Origin: Acanthacorydalis orientalis | Lineage: Eukaryota > Arthropoda > Insecta > Megaloptera > Corydalidae | Direction of reading: 5' to 3' | Length of the DNA: 64,000 nucleotides | Assembly: GCA_034766995.1 (NCBI GenBank) | Contig: CM068313.1 | Span: forward strand, 26,768,325-26,832,324 | Part shown: positions 45,866 through 59,084 of the stretch, in pieces | Layout of the letters: each line of letters starts with the position of its first letter | Numbering within the stretch: position 1 is the stretch's first letter | Program-made: the position numbers and the translations under genes | The notes under the pieces: generated by a model | The model's database searches: none | What the model saw: only the letters and a program-made list of their open reading frames with translations | Told to the model about the DNA's origin: nothing

Positions 45866-48484
45866 TCAACCTTCCATGTAATTCATGAAGAAAGGTCCAT
45901 CTTCAACATTGTAAGGCGTTAGTGGCAAATCATACGGAAATGGAAAAAATTTTGCATTTTTATTTACATTCATATCTGTGTACTTGTTTCGTAGTTTAAA
46001 AACAGCCTCTCCAGTTACAAACTTTGGTAAAAATAAAACTCCTAGTTCATACGATCTTATGTTAAGCCTTGTATCAACTGATGATTGTGGAACAAATCCC
46101 CACGCTGCTTTTGATAAATTAGCACTTGTAAGAACATACCATGCCATTTCTGTTAAAGTAGGCGATACACGGCAATAAGTTTTTATGTGTGGCATTGCTT
46201 GGTTTCGATTTCGAATATTTGCTTTCCACTGACTATAAAAAATATAATGTGATAATATTTGTAATAAGAAATACCAAACAAAGTAAAATGTAAAATACAA
46301 TCAAAAATAAAATGTAAAATACAATCAAGTAATAACATTAAAATATAGAAGAAAAACTAATAAACACATACCATAAGAAGTTTTCAAACCATTGTTGTTT
46401 CATATGTTGTTCTCTCCTATATGGTAAACATCCACCACCTAATAATTTATCATGACTTTGTTTTACATTGTCTAAAGATGGATACACAACTGATATTTTT
46501 GGTTGATTCATTAGACTTTTTGTTATTTCTTTACTTAAACTTCTACGAAATTCTCCACGTAACCATGAATCTGCAGTATTGCCCAGTGAGCCTATACTTG
46601 AGCATTGTGATATGATACTCCATGAACTAGGATCATCTCCAGGGGCTTTTGGTATTAAACAATGTTGTGATAAAACCGTTGCTAATTTTAAATGACCATA
46701 TTTATCATAATCAGGTCCACGATGTTGACCTGGTATTGAAGCTATAAGAAACACACTGGAAAAAAAGTATTTATATTTGAAAAAAACATAAAATTGTTTT
46801 TAAACAACAGCTTAAGGTTTATTTGAAGCATTTTTATGTGTGATTTTGTGTATGTATTGATGTAAATCATTACTTTATATTATACTTAATGTAACAAAAA
46901 TCTGTTTCACAATAACATACTTAATATGAGAAAAATCTGTTTCACGAACTCTGTGAATCCATTCACTTAAATGTGAAAGTTTGTACGAGTGCAAATACTG
47001 TAACAGATCATTTTTAAAATTTGTTGGTCCATTTCCTGCAGAGGTATTTGGACGATTTGGTTTTAATGGTGGACATCTTGGACTTATCCATAATCTGTAA
47101 TAAAAAACATTCAAAAATTAATAAAGTGCATATGTGTGTGTGTATATATATATATATACATAATGTATTTATATAAACATGTTTTACCCTTGAGTGCGAT
47201 TATCCCAATCAGGTTCATACAGATTTGCAGTTGATATGACAATTCTCATACTGTTATCTTCATAAAGAAACATAGACATTTTCCTGTAAGAAAAACAATA
47301 ATTACTATTGTGATATGAATATAAATTTAATGACTTTTTGATACAGACGTGTGATGTTTACCAAAAGCATTTGGCATCTGTATTTTTATTGTTGTTACAT
47401 TTGGTATTTTCTTTTGCACATTTTTTAGGTCATCATCCTCTTCCCCATATAGTATTGTTAATGGTTTATCTCTGAATTATAAATGGTATAAGAAATATTT
47501 GTATTATTTTATTTCCTTCACTAAAAATTATATAGTAAACATACCGGTATCCAGCGAAATAATATTGTGCCATTAACCATGCAATATCTATCATAAAATT
47601 TATTTGTAATGATGCTTTCAAATTTCCTAGACTTTTATCTAGCAACTCTAAAAAAAACCAAAACTTTTATTATAAACTTTTTTGTTTCACTTATAAAAAA
47701 TTCACCTTGAAAAGTAACAGATAAAGGATCAGCATGTGTCGCTTTACAATCTGTTACTGTAGTGTAAAAAATATTGTATGGTGATGCAGCTTCTAGTTTT
47801 GATGCTATTTTACCTTTAGGTAAAACAACTGGGAAATATTCATTTATATCTGGGAAACTCGACTTTTTTTCTTCTTTATTCACTTTACTCGACGATGCTT
47901 CTTTTGAATCACTTGATGAAGAACACTTTTTGTTCGAGCCTGAATTTGATCGAGTTTCATCTTTTTTTTTACTATCAAATTCATTACTTGAATTTTTGGA
48001 TGCGTGATTCGACTGCCTTTCATTTAAATTTTTATTCTTTAATTTATTATCATCGATTCTCGGTTTCTTTAAATCAGAGTGAGATTCTCTATTTTTCGAC
48101 TCTGGTTCAATTTTTTGAGATACCATAATTTTTATTTGATCAATTACCACTTCTTTATCAATAGGTGAATTAAAATCATCTGGAAGTCTAATATCACTCC
48201 CATTTTTTTGTTGAATTACAAGTGCTTCTACTACAATGTGAAAAAATTTGATATACATTTTAACATTTAATATAATTGTGACTTACAATGTGGGTGTCGA
48301 AATTCTTTCAAATGAATGGGGTTTCTTCTGTAACATTTGGTCCCAAAAGTACATATCATATCATTTGAATTTTCTCCATCTATAATTTATAAGAAAACAA
48401 CTTTATATTGAAATATGTAATTTTCACTTGTAGGTTATAAATTTTACCAGAAGAATATCTTTTGCGACTCTCATTAGAACTCAT
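45866..48484 (-). CDS. TDP1: TDP1, tyrosyl-DNA phosphodiesterase 1, 9 exons, 633 aa
   Basis: Exons: 48448-48484, 48287-48379, 47706-48230, 47545-47647, 47349-47471, 47188-47283, 46921-47094, 46372-46755, 45866-46232 (1902 nt). The N-terminus holds a PBZ zinc finger with perfect CX5CX6HX5H spacing (C22, C28, H35, H41), which binds poly(ADP-ribose) in this family. Residues about 60-165 are a Ser/Lys-rich linker. The catalytic domain has the first HxK motif at HHTK (H293, K295, with N314) and the second at HIKTYCR (H527, K529, with N550 in TSANLSKAAWG), the paired motifs of the phospholipase D superfamily. RSYELGVLFLP and PYDLP near the end are typical. TDP1 removes topoisomerase I peptides from DNA 3' ends; the Drosophila gene is glaikit. 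Human TDP1 is 608 aa. The 47349 donor is AC|GTCTGT; this choice alone restores HHTK. Confidence 0.96.
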
Positions 48485-48735
48485 TGTTAAAATATTAAAA
48501 ATCTAAACAGAATTCATCAATTAATATATATATCGATATTATGATCATTAAAATGTTAATTGATTTATGACATATACTTGTATATAGTTGTCAATTTTGA
48601 ACTTTGTTATCAATTTGAAATGATTCGTGCTGCCCTCTGTATTACACTATTGAAATAATTTTGATTTAAATTTAATTATTACACGTTATTTTTTATGCAC
48701 ATGCGAATTTTGGAAAAATAAGTCAGTTCCATAAA

Positions 48736-48791
<56 letters not shown>

Positions 48792-50311
48792 TATGTGTGT
48801 ATAAATTAATAAACCAATTGGATATAATTCGATATAATCAATTTGAATAAAATATTGTGTTAAGCAGCAAATACATAAACTATAGGAAATGTTAAAAGAT
48901 AAAAATGTGATTGAGGAGTATTTGTATTAATTACATGATATTTTAAAAACTGCACAAAAATGAAAGTTTTATTTTTCATTCTATTTAATACCTGTATTAT
49001 AATTATTCATTGCATATAGTTTAGTTTTTACTTTCGTTGTTTTTTTAGCTCATTATAATAGGTTGGTAGAAAAATAATTGCGGTTTATGACCTTTAAATT
49101 CATATACAATACTGGAATTATTTTTTCACCAACCTAATATTAGTATTGTTAATTAACATGAACAGTTTAAAATATAATTCAATTAATTATTTTAAAAATG
49201 ATAATAACTGATAATTAATTAATTTTTTTGTAAAACAATCAATTTAGATTTATAAATTGATTGAATTTATTAAATGCATAATTTTATTTATTATGTTTAA
49301 TACCAGTTAGAAACATGCAGATTAAAAAACAAACAAAATTTTATTATATTAAAAGTTACCTCTAATGTAACATTTTTCTATTTCATTATGTTATTCGCAT
49401 ATTAGGTTTAAAATTATAGAAGTATACATGTATGTATTTGTGTATGTACATGTGTATATATATAAATGTATGTATATACATACAGTGCACATAATTTTTT
49501 AGAAATTATTCAAATTATAAGTTATTATAAGTTAATAAACTAAAAGATAAATATATCTTCTTTAGGTAACATTTTACTAAATTCGAAACCGAATAAAAAA
49601 AAATAATTATATGATCGAAATTGTAGCAGAAAAACTTTTAAATTGGAAATGTTTAATATTTTGTTAATCTTCTTGTTAAAGTTTTTGTAGAAAAATGACG
49701 TTCCATAATCATGTAATTTGTTCAATAATTATTTTTGAAGGTGAAATATTTACATTTAGTATAGTAAATATGTTTTCTATAGGTTTCAAATTAGGGAACC
49801 GCAAGGCATTTGTTTTTTAATTTTATTTTCAAAAATATAGCTCTTCGGAACGTGTACTTGATAGCTTAATATTTTTAAAAAAATATTTCAAGTATACTTT
49901 TCACTTGATTGTTTACACATTTTTTCCAAACAAGTTAATGTATAATAATGTAAGTATTTTCATCGATTAGAAACTATCGATTAGAAAGTCTCATCGAAAT
50001 GAAAAACTCAAGAGATTTATAACAATTACTTAAAATATTGTACTATTTATAATATGATATAAACTAATAATGTATCAGTTAAAATTTAATAAAATAGGAA
50101 TGTTTTAAAAAAGTGTTTTTCTTTATGAAAAAATAAAAATAACATTATTATATGAAATATTTGTTCCATCAAAATATATGCGAGAAAATAAAAATAGGCA
50201 TGTTTTAACAACAATAAAAAAGTATCTCTTTATTTTAATTTTAATAGTTAAAACAGTTCTATAAAAGAAAGAAATATAATATGACGTAGAAATACAATAT
50301 ATTAAAAACAT

Positions 50312-50380
<69 letters not shown>

Positions 50381-50467
50381 CATGTACATATCTTTAATTT
50401 CAAAAATAAAGTAAATATAACTGCAATGGCAATGTCATCAATAATGAAACAAAAATTATAGTATCGA
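48485..50467. other. TDP1 upstream flank and AT-rich gene-poor DNA
   Basis: The first 150 nt are the likely TDP1 promoter and 5' UTR (minus strand); no TATA box is obvious. (TA)n arrays at 48741-48787 and 50328-50380. No supported gene. Confidence 0.5.
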
Positions 50468-51346
50468 CAGAGGCGGATAACTCAGCTGCGGGCCCCTGGC
50501 GATAAATTTTATGGGACTCCCAAAATTTATCTGATAATCAAAAAAAGAACGGCTTTGTGTAAAAATATATTTAGATTTTTTTTATATCTATAACTTTTTC
50601 TATAAATATACAAATGACGTCAAAATAAAATATTCTGAATTATTTTTCAGAAAAATAGAGAAAAAAAAACTACAATTATGTGAACGACGGACAGTGATGT
50701 TATGCAGGTGGGCTGCATGAATAAACATACAATTAAAATTTCATGATGCCACCTATGGTATTACAAGCAAAACCTTTTTTCTTTCGTTCCTTTCCCTTAC
50801 CCCACCGGTCATTCTCCTACATATATTTACATTTTCCACGCAAATTTACGGTAGCATAAGTTAGGTTAAGCACAAAAAGACAATTTTTATCCCCGGTTTT
50901 TTGAAATTTTTTCCCGGAAAAACTCACATGAACAATAATAAAAATTTCCAAAATACAACACACCACTCATAATTCCTTCAAGCGGATGACTATCGGCAAC
51001 GGTAAGGGCACCGCATCAAACACATGAAACAAACCGGCCACACAGGCCCTGTACGATATTTATTATCAATAAAATTTATTTTTATTTTATATTTTACGCA
51101 AATTTATTATTATCAGCCAAGACGTTGAAGTGTAAGCTTCGTTTCTTTATATGATGAATAATTTTTTTTCGAACTTGGGGTCCCTGCCCGCCGCCAGGTT
51201 TGACACCCGTTTGATCCGCCATTGTTAACGTATTTTATATGATATTTTAAGTTTGCTTGTTATTTTTGAGATCTTCAACGAGGCTCTTCTCACTTATGGG
51301 GACCCGGGCGGCCACCCAGTCCGATCACCCCCTTTAACCGCCATTG
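50468..51346. mobile_element. Non-autonomous hAT-like element with doubled right end, 879 bp
   Basis: Flanked by a perfect 8-bp direct repeat AGTATCGA (50460-50467 and 51347-51354). The left end reads CAGAGGCGGATAACTC and the right end, reverse complemented, CAATGGCGGTTAAAGG; both carry the GGCGG core. A second right-end-like terminus (reverse complement CAATGGCGGATCAAACGG) lies inside at about 51172-51226, so the right arm appears duplicated. The interior is markedly GC-richer than its surroundings. No transposase frame was recognised. The 8-bp duplication and CA(G/A)(A/T)GGCGG ends suggest the hAT superfamily; that assignment is inference. Confidence 0.72.
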
Positions 51347-51836
51347 AGTATCGAGGAGAATTTGTAGACAAAATGAGAAACTGAAAGAATTAATAATTAA
51401 GCACTTACGCAGTTACGATAGTTGTAATAATATGTGTAAGTATATTTTCAAATCATTAAAAAAATAGACATTACCATATAAAAATAATTTCCTTTGAAAA
51501 TTTTACTGATTATTAAATTTATTTTTATGTTTATATTAATGAAATTATAGTTAATGAATCATATTTCACATATAGAATATGTATCATTAAAAAGTTTATC
51601 ATATAGCATTTATATAAAAGTATTATATGCGATACTAGGCAAGACTACTAGGCAGATACTAGGCAATATTAATTGTTTTTTTCAGGTTTATAATAATATT
51701 ATAAGTAGTTTCATAAACATATACATTAAGTTCAATGAAACTAAAGGAATTTATTACATTTTATATCAATTTAAAATTCGTTTTTAATAGCTATTAGAAT
51801 ACATAAATCATATTTATGAAAAAATAATTATATTAG

Positions 51837-51968
<132 letters not shown>

Positions 51969-52059
51969 CTTAATATTTTAAAACAAAATAATTATCATAA
52001 TGTTCGTTCGTCGTTTGTAATTTTAACTTGGTGTCTTTGCCACTTATCCGACGAAACAA

Positions 52060-52235
52060 AAATTGTTAAGCTCTTTTTTTCCAAGATGGTAATCAACCAC
52101 ATTCACACTTAAGTGCTCGTGACTGGTTGGATAAATACTTCTCAAGATGATAGATAGGTCGCTAAAAGTCAAATAAATGGGTTGCTTGAAATCAAGATAT
52201 AATTCTCTTTTTTATTTTCATTTTGTGAGTTTAGG
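52060..52235 (+). pseudogene. Decayed mariner-type transposase fragment
   Basis: On the plus strand the frame reads FFQDGNQPHSHLSARDWLDKY, followed with stops by WIGR, KSNKWVA and NQD, then SLFYFHF. This tracks the catalytic region of Tc1/mariner transposases (QQDGAPPH...VR..L...FP..WIGRRGP..W.PRSPDLTPLDFFLWG). Several in-frame stops show a dead copy. No terminal repeats were located; the large TA array immediately to the left may have removed or hidden one end. Confidence 0.55.
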
Positions 52236-52974
52236 TTAAACGATAATTCATTTACAAAAACAAAATATCATTAAGTTAATATATAACAATATTCAGTCTT
52301 ACAACAATACTATTTTGTTTTTTAAAAGTCATGTCATAGTGAAACGTGTTGAAACTCAATTTTTTTATAATTGAACACTGCATTGAATTATTTTTTTAAT
52401 AAAACAAATCTTTTAAATTATAATTAATATTACTTATAAATTTAAGATCATTTTTTTATAGATCAATGAATTCTTGATTATTAATGTAGGTTTAGATTAC
52501 AATTTTTTAGTATATATAAAACTATTGTAAAATATAAAAAAATATTTAAAATGTTATATATATATATATATGATTTTGAAGGTGATAATTTTAGTTATAA
52601 TAATCAATATAATAAATAAACGAATAATATATATATATATATATATAAATATATAACAAGTTATCAGTCCAATGTACTATTAGAGTTTATTCATTAGAAC
52701 CAAGCCACTGAAATATTTTTTATTACAATGAAAAATTTTGAACTCGTCTAGACAAGAAATAATATATCATTGATCAGGATATTCGTTTTAGTGCAGTAAA
52801 AGAGAGAATACGACGGTGTATAAGTTTGTCGACGTTATTATGAATTTTATCCCTGTCGATAAATTTGAAATAAATTCCCTGATCCGCGTATATTAAATAA
52901 ATCAGATAGATTATTATTTATTTTTATTCTTCTTAAAAGATTGATTCATGAGCGCCGCTCCGTTTAGTTTAGTT

Positions 52975-53319
52975 TTCTTTTTTTTGTTGCATACGAAATA
53001 AACATAGCTCTTTTTGGACGTTTGCACAGGCGTCGTAGCTCAAGCGTAGCCTTGGCGTTCGGGTCAGAAACCCGTCGCAGTTTGCCAAGTGCACACGTGC
53101 TTTGCAAGCACACGAACTGGCGCCCGGCGTTCTACGCGAAAGCTTTCGTTCGTTCATAAAAAAGGTCGTTATTCGTGAAAATTATGTTGGAATTCACGTT
53201 TCGTGTGCTAAATTGTATGTAAATATAAGTTAAAATAAACTTTCATTAAATTGTGGTTGGTAGAATCAGTGTAAAAGCATTAAAATAAACACCGAATTAT
53301 ACTAGTAATCCAGATAACT
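52975..53319 (+). promoter_or_regulatory. GC-rich island, possible promoter and 5' non-coding exon
   Basis: Bases about 53025-53165 are much richer in G, C and CpG than the neighbourhood. A strong donor-like AACT|GTAAGT follows at 53320. This is the look of an insect promoter plus untranslated first exon for a plus-strand gene lying further right. A 62-codon minus-strand open frame (52969-53157) across the island is probably a by-product of composition. No TATA box or initiator can be fixed. Confidence 0.35.
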
Positions 53320-53778
53320 GTAAGTAGGTTTAGTCAATTTAAGTATTTGTTTTTATAAAGATGCATCTGTCTATTACATTCTTAGCAATTCTGAATGATG
53401 TAAATATTATATTATTTTTTAATTATCATCTTTAAATATTTAGTGTTTAATAATAAATTATTCTAGCTAAAGCAAACAAACCTTCAATCAAATAGTGTTT
53501 AAAAATAATCACTTTTTCATGTGTACATAAATTCAACATTTGATTTAAATGTTCTGATTTATCATGTTTTATCAAATATTTACATTACTGGTTAATAGTA
53601 TTATATATTTGAATTTAAATAAAATTATAGAAAAAGAATACATTTTCGTTAAAAGTTTATGTCAATAATTACACGTATTAATTATGTAGATTCAATAATT
53701 GACTCTAAGAAATCTTTTTTATACTTACATTTTTAATAAAATTCCTAACATATATGTTTGTGTATACACGTCCATAAT

Positions 53779-53830
<52 letters not shown>

Positions 53831-54026
53831 TAGATAGAAAGATAGGTACAGAGAAAGAGAGAGACAGAAGTAGAAATATAATTGTTTGGGTATATCATTA
53901 GTGGTATATTTCATTTCTATTATCATCATTTTTCAGGTTTAAAATTTGGAACTTTTAAAATAGATAAAATGAAAGTTTATTGACATAATTAAGAGGAATA
54001 CTGCGTTAAATATAAATATAAAATAA

Positions 54027-54072
<46 letters not shown>

Positions 54073-54386
54073 CATAAAAAAAATATTAAATAATAATTGA
54101 GTTTCAAAAATAAATAAAATATGAGTGCGTGAAAAATTCTAAACTACGTATTTTATATTGCATGCTAATTTAAATATATAAACTTTAATCGCTATATACA
54201 GTTTTTACGTAAAGGGATTTTGCACTATTAGTTGTAAGTTGTTATTTAAAACATATTGGAAATATTGTTGTGCATAAAAGTGGAATTGAAAACATATAAT
54301 AAAAATGTTCAATGCTCTTATTTATCTATGTAAATCAAACTAATATAAGCATTATATTCTTTTGAAAAGATTAGTAAACATCTATG
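53320..54386. other. AT-rich gene-poor stretch
   Basis: Nothing supported as a gene. (TA)n arrays at 53784-53826 and 54030-54070, and a GA-rich tract at 53825-53870. Confidence 0.5.
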
Positions 54387-54388
54387 TA

Positions 54389-54594
54389 CAGTGCTCCTTG
54401 TCGTATCGCAACACATCGGGAGCCATGTTGCGGTACGACAGGAACCGATTTGTAGAAAGAAACGCCAATTTAAACCATTCGGTTTTCGTTATTCGGTGCT
54501 TCTAAATTTTACAGTCAGCTACCTAGAGTAAAAGCGCATGAGAGAAAAAGACATCGTTGCACTACTGCAGTTTTCGGTGCGACAGTGAGCACTG
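54389..54594. mobile_element. MITE, 206 bp, TA-flanked, with internal hairpin
   Basis: Inverted ends CAGTGCTCCTTGTCGTATCG (left) and CAGTGCTCACTGTCGCACCG (right, reverse complement) match at about 16 of 20 positions. Both are flanked by the dinucleotide TA (54387-54388 and 54595-54596), as in Tc1/mariner/pogo-type insertions. Near the left end, 54399-54416 and 54425-54440 form an imperfect stem with an 8-nt loop. No coding capacity. The sequence is GC-richer than its surroundings. Confidence 0.8.
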
Positions 54595-55512
54595 TATATA
54601 AAAAGAAACATTACTATTCAATAAAAAGAGAACTTTCTTTCTGAAAATTCAACTTCTTAAAGGTAAATTATGTATTTATGTTTACTAACTTTATTTTTTC
54701 TCCTTACAGTAATGATATTTCTGTGTATACTTTCAGTTTGAATATTGAATTTCATTCCATATTTATGCTTTTTTTTAATAATAAAAATCTTCAAATTTAT
54801 GAGTTTAATCTAAAGCATACATTTAAATAGAATAACAAGAACACTGTTATTTTAATTATATATATATATACATACATTCATACGTACATATATCATGTAT
54901 ATTAAATGAATATGTTTAGAAAAAACCTGAATATGTTTATAAAAGAATTGATATAAAATAATTTCAATGAAAATAAAACATTTAAAATGATTTTGATTTT
55001 AAATATTTTCAAAACGTTTATTTTCTCTTAATAATAATTGTTTTTTTTTAAAGAAAACATACATATTTTGCATATTATCTTTATGCAGTTTTGTTATTGT
55101 GATTTTGGTTATGTGGTTTCTGAATATTTAAATAGTACTATTATTTTCGAAAATATACAATTGAATTTTTTTAGACTGTAATGAAAAACATTTCTTTGTT
55201 TTTGATTCAATATTTGTGTTAGGTATAGAATTACAAAATTTGAAGTTTGAACATTTTTTATAAATTATGTAAAATATAATGATAAAGGAGACGAAATAAG
55301 TAAATGAGGTAGACATCTAAACGTTTTTCATCATCCAATGTATTTTAATTCGAACAAAAAATGCACAGTGTGCACAAATACGTTTTGAAAATATATTCAC
55401 CGGGAATTAAAACCTATTGAATATTATTTTATTGACATAATGGATAATTCCCGAAAATTGTATTTTGTTGAATCATATACTTATTTTTTATGATAAAAGT
55501 AAGTTAAATGAG

Positions 55513-55572
<60 letters not shown>

Positions 55573-57498
55573 CTTTAATTTAGTATATGAATTAAAAATA
55601 AAATCATAAATAGAGATATATGAAAATATATTACAAATCATTCTTCTTTAAGCGAAAGTGTTTATTTCTAATATAAACAAAAAATTATTAGTAATTTATT
55701 TCTAATTTATGTCACTATATAGATTATCAGTGGTAGATTTGTTACAATATTTTAATTTCATTAGAGTGCTTGATAATCTAAGAATATATGTTATTTAATA
55801 AAATAAATTTAAATTTTTTATATACTTTAGAAGAATTTGAGTTAGAATATGTATGAAAATATTAAAAATAAAATTAATAATTATTTGATAGATATACTTT
55901 TTAATAATATTCATTTTAACCGGAAGAAACATTTATAGTTTATTATTTTAATAACATATACACTTTTCAGTATATTTAAAACTAGTACATAATGAAAGTA
56001 TAACAATTAATTTAATGTTCTCTCTCTCTCTATATATATATATATGTATATATATATATGTATATGTATATATATATAGATGTATATATATATATATATA
56101 TAAAGTTAAACCGCATACTAATTAACTAACTTTATGTTCTAATTCAAATAAAACCACATATAAGCAATTCTAACAACTTTCGTCTAAAATCCAAAAGTTA
56201 TGAATATTGTACGGTATTTATACGAACAGTAATATCGTCTATTAGTCGCCTTGATATTTTAATCTCTAAAATAGAGTTAATCATTCAATGCAATGATTGT
56301 ATTTCAAACACGGATTATATATATTAATATTAGAAAGTATTATAGGCGTCAAAGGAATATATTTCTTCAATAAAGAATAGTTATTAATAAAAATTCTTGT
56401 TTTTATTAACGTATTATAGTTGATATAAGGTTTTAAGTATTATTTTTTATTATTTATTATTACAGTTTAGTTATATAAATATATGTATTCCACATATAGT
56501 TTCATGTCTTTATAATATTTACTTGAATCATAATGACTTCTATTTGTGTATAAAAAAGTATAATACAATTAAGAAATATCTAAAGTTAAAATATATTTCA
56601 AGAGTTCAAATCTATCTGAAAATAAAAAAGTAGAAATGCAAGATATTATTTGTTTTTAAAAAAAATAAACCAAAATATTACTGAATGTGTATTTATGTAA
56701 AAAAATGGAATTTGATTGTTTTGAATCAAATTTGTCATTAATTTATGACAAATATAAAATCATGTTAAATTTAAACCCATTTAACTTAAATATCTTAGAA
56801 CTTTCAAGATAATATCATTCTTATTTGAATATAATTAATTTATTTGTAATGATATTTATTATATTATGTAACTTTTAAATATTTTTAAGTGACAATGGCA
56901 TGAACATAAGCCTATAAAATTTTACTTTAAATTTAGAAGTTCCAATATTTATCTATTTTTTAAGATTAATGAAAAGAATAAAAATTTAAATAAATAAATT
57001 TGAATTAAATTAAATAGATCAAATAATTTTTATAAAAGCTTTTTACTAAAAATAATATTTATATGTCATTAAAATTGTCCCTGTTTGTGATAAATAAATT
57101 CTGGAAACGTTCTTAATTATACACGTTTAATTTAGGCCAAATAAATAGATAAAACAAATAAAAATCAAAATAAGAAATAAGCAAAACGAAAAAAAAACAT
57201 ATTATTTTTCATGACCCACACAGAATTTTTATGCAAACTGTAGAAAGATATGTTTAAAAGAAAACAACATTATTTTGTTAGCAGATATTTGCTATTGGCG
57301 ATAGTTCCAGACGAGCTGTCGACCCTGGACCAGATGTCTTGAAGCACTCAACTCGGCCATGACTTGATAAACATAAACATTGGCTTTTTTTAGAGTGTTT
57401 GATATTTTTGAATACCATTTGATTTAAATATTGCGGTTTTCTCGGAAACATTTTTCTTATTCAATAATTATTGTATTAGCGTGCAATTGTTATATATG

Positions 57499-57554
<56 letters not shown>

Positions 57555-58050
57555 TATTAATATTATCTATATACATGTGTGTGTACATATATATATATAT
57601 ATATACGTAAGTATAAGGTCACATTAAGTATGTGTAGACATCAACTTTTTGTATTACCGAGAAAATTTCTAAATTTTAAAATATTTTGAAATACAAATTT
57701 AAAAAGTATTTCTCCTGTTCTCTCTCTCTCTTTATATATATACACAGTATAATATAAAATATTTTTAAAGTAACATTAAGTTTCCAATAAAAGACAAGAT
57801 AAAAAAGATAAAGAACCCGCAGTTTTCTTAACGTGAGTGGAATATTGATTGGAATTCTCAATTTTGTTGATATTTTTGAAATTTTTTATGTGTTTGTTAT
57901 TAAACTTTGCTAATATTTAATGCATTAAAAAAAGTATCAAGTTTTACAAAAAAATATATTAATTTTCTATCTTACGAAAATAAATACCTTCTTTTGTATT
58001 TGAAGATATTTCCAAATCAAAATTATTTTAATTTTTAGTAAAAAGGTCGA

Positions 58051-58115
<65 letters not shown>

Positions 58116-58620
58116 AAATTATAAAACTGTTTTTTTTTAATATTTACAGAAAAGTGTATTGAGATATAAATTGTACATTGGAATCAATGTACATGAATTT
58201 GAAAATATGATTATTTATTTTATAATATTTTTACTCGTAAATACAATTTATCGTTTCAATACGTATATGTGTCAATAATTTATATTTCATAACTGTGAAA
58301 TCTTGTGAATGGAAAATTATAATTATGTTATTATTTCATTTCTTCAAAGAAAGCTGTATAGCCTCTTTATTAACAATAAAAATTATTTTTAGAATATTCC
58401 AGTGAATGTATATTTGCTTCAATATATGAATCATTAAAAATAATTATTATATGAATTGTAAACTTTAAAGTGTTCTAGGAAACAAAAGTAATATAAGTAT
58501 ATGTAAAAAATACACAGGTAATGATCTGTTAATATTAATTTTTAATTTGTTTAGATTTAATTGTCTTTCTATATTTAAAAAATAATTCCATGATAAAATT
58601 TTCATAAAACATTTTTTTTT
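54595..58620. other. AT-rich gene-poor stretch
   Basis: (TA)n arrays at about 55514-55570, 56034-56101, 57508-57549 and 58056-58113. One isolated GC-richer patch at 57282-57380 is described separately. No supported gene. Confidence 0.5.
57282..57380. other. Short GC-richer island, possible exon of unknown strand
   Basis: A 90-nt patch with balanced base composition in otherwise very AT-rich DNA. On the plus strand it follows TTTTGTTAG and is open for about 25 codons (IFAIGDSSRRAVDPGPDV) to a TGA. On the minus strand it contains an ATGGCCGAG start and a 21-codon frame to TAG. Neither gives a known family. It could be a small or untranslated exon, or a transposon scrap. Confidence 0.25.
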
Positions 58621-58624
58621 TATT

Positions 58625-59082
58625 TTTTTGTGTAGAACACCTCCTCGCCACACCTCTCCTCCCGCGTTACAAGTAGCATGTTAACTATTCCTGATCATCA
58701 ATGATTGGATGATGGATATGACCGCGTGATCTCTGTTCGGATAGGTTGACATCAGTCACATGTATGTAGCTCTCTCACGGTGTACAACGTAAGAGGTGTA
58801 TATGATTTCAATGTAAAACTGATGACATTTATTTAAAATATTGTATTCATTGAAATTTTAGAGTAAAAAAATTATTACACATTTTAGCATTGTATTTTGT
58901 TGTTAATTTTTATAAATTTTTCTAATAAAATTTTTACGACTTACATTTTACGCAAATATTTGTGCATATAATTTGTTAATTTCTGTTATTTGTTAGGGGA
59001 GAGCGAGCGTCAGTGATCGAGGAGTGAAACCGCCCCTGTGATTGGCGAGTGTAGCAAGTAAGAGGCAGAGCCCTCTGGTTCC
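58625..59082. repeat. GC-richer composite region with dispersed repeat copy 2
   Basis: Bases 58625-58805 and 58996-59082 are clearly less AT-rich than their surroundings. The right part (59012-59082, ending GGCAGAGCCCTCTGGTTCC) aligns with 45439-45505, so at least that portion belongs to an interspersed repeat. Weak inverted similarity exists between the left patch and the start of the right patch. The element type is undetermined. Confidence 0.4.
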
Positions 59083-59084
59083 TT

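Noticed and set aside
47350..47362. Canonical-looking GTAAAC donor for TDP1 exon 5
   Set aside because: It would delete the catalytic HHT and shift frame to a stop; the GTCTGT site 13 nt downstream keeps the conserved motif. Kept only as a finding.
52969..53157. 62-codon Cys/Arg-containing minus-strand frame
   Set aside because: It lies in a GC-rich island where open frames last longer by chance; no family match or supporting splice structure.
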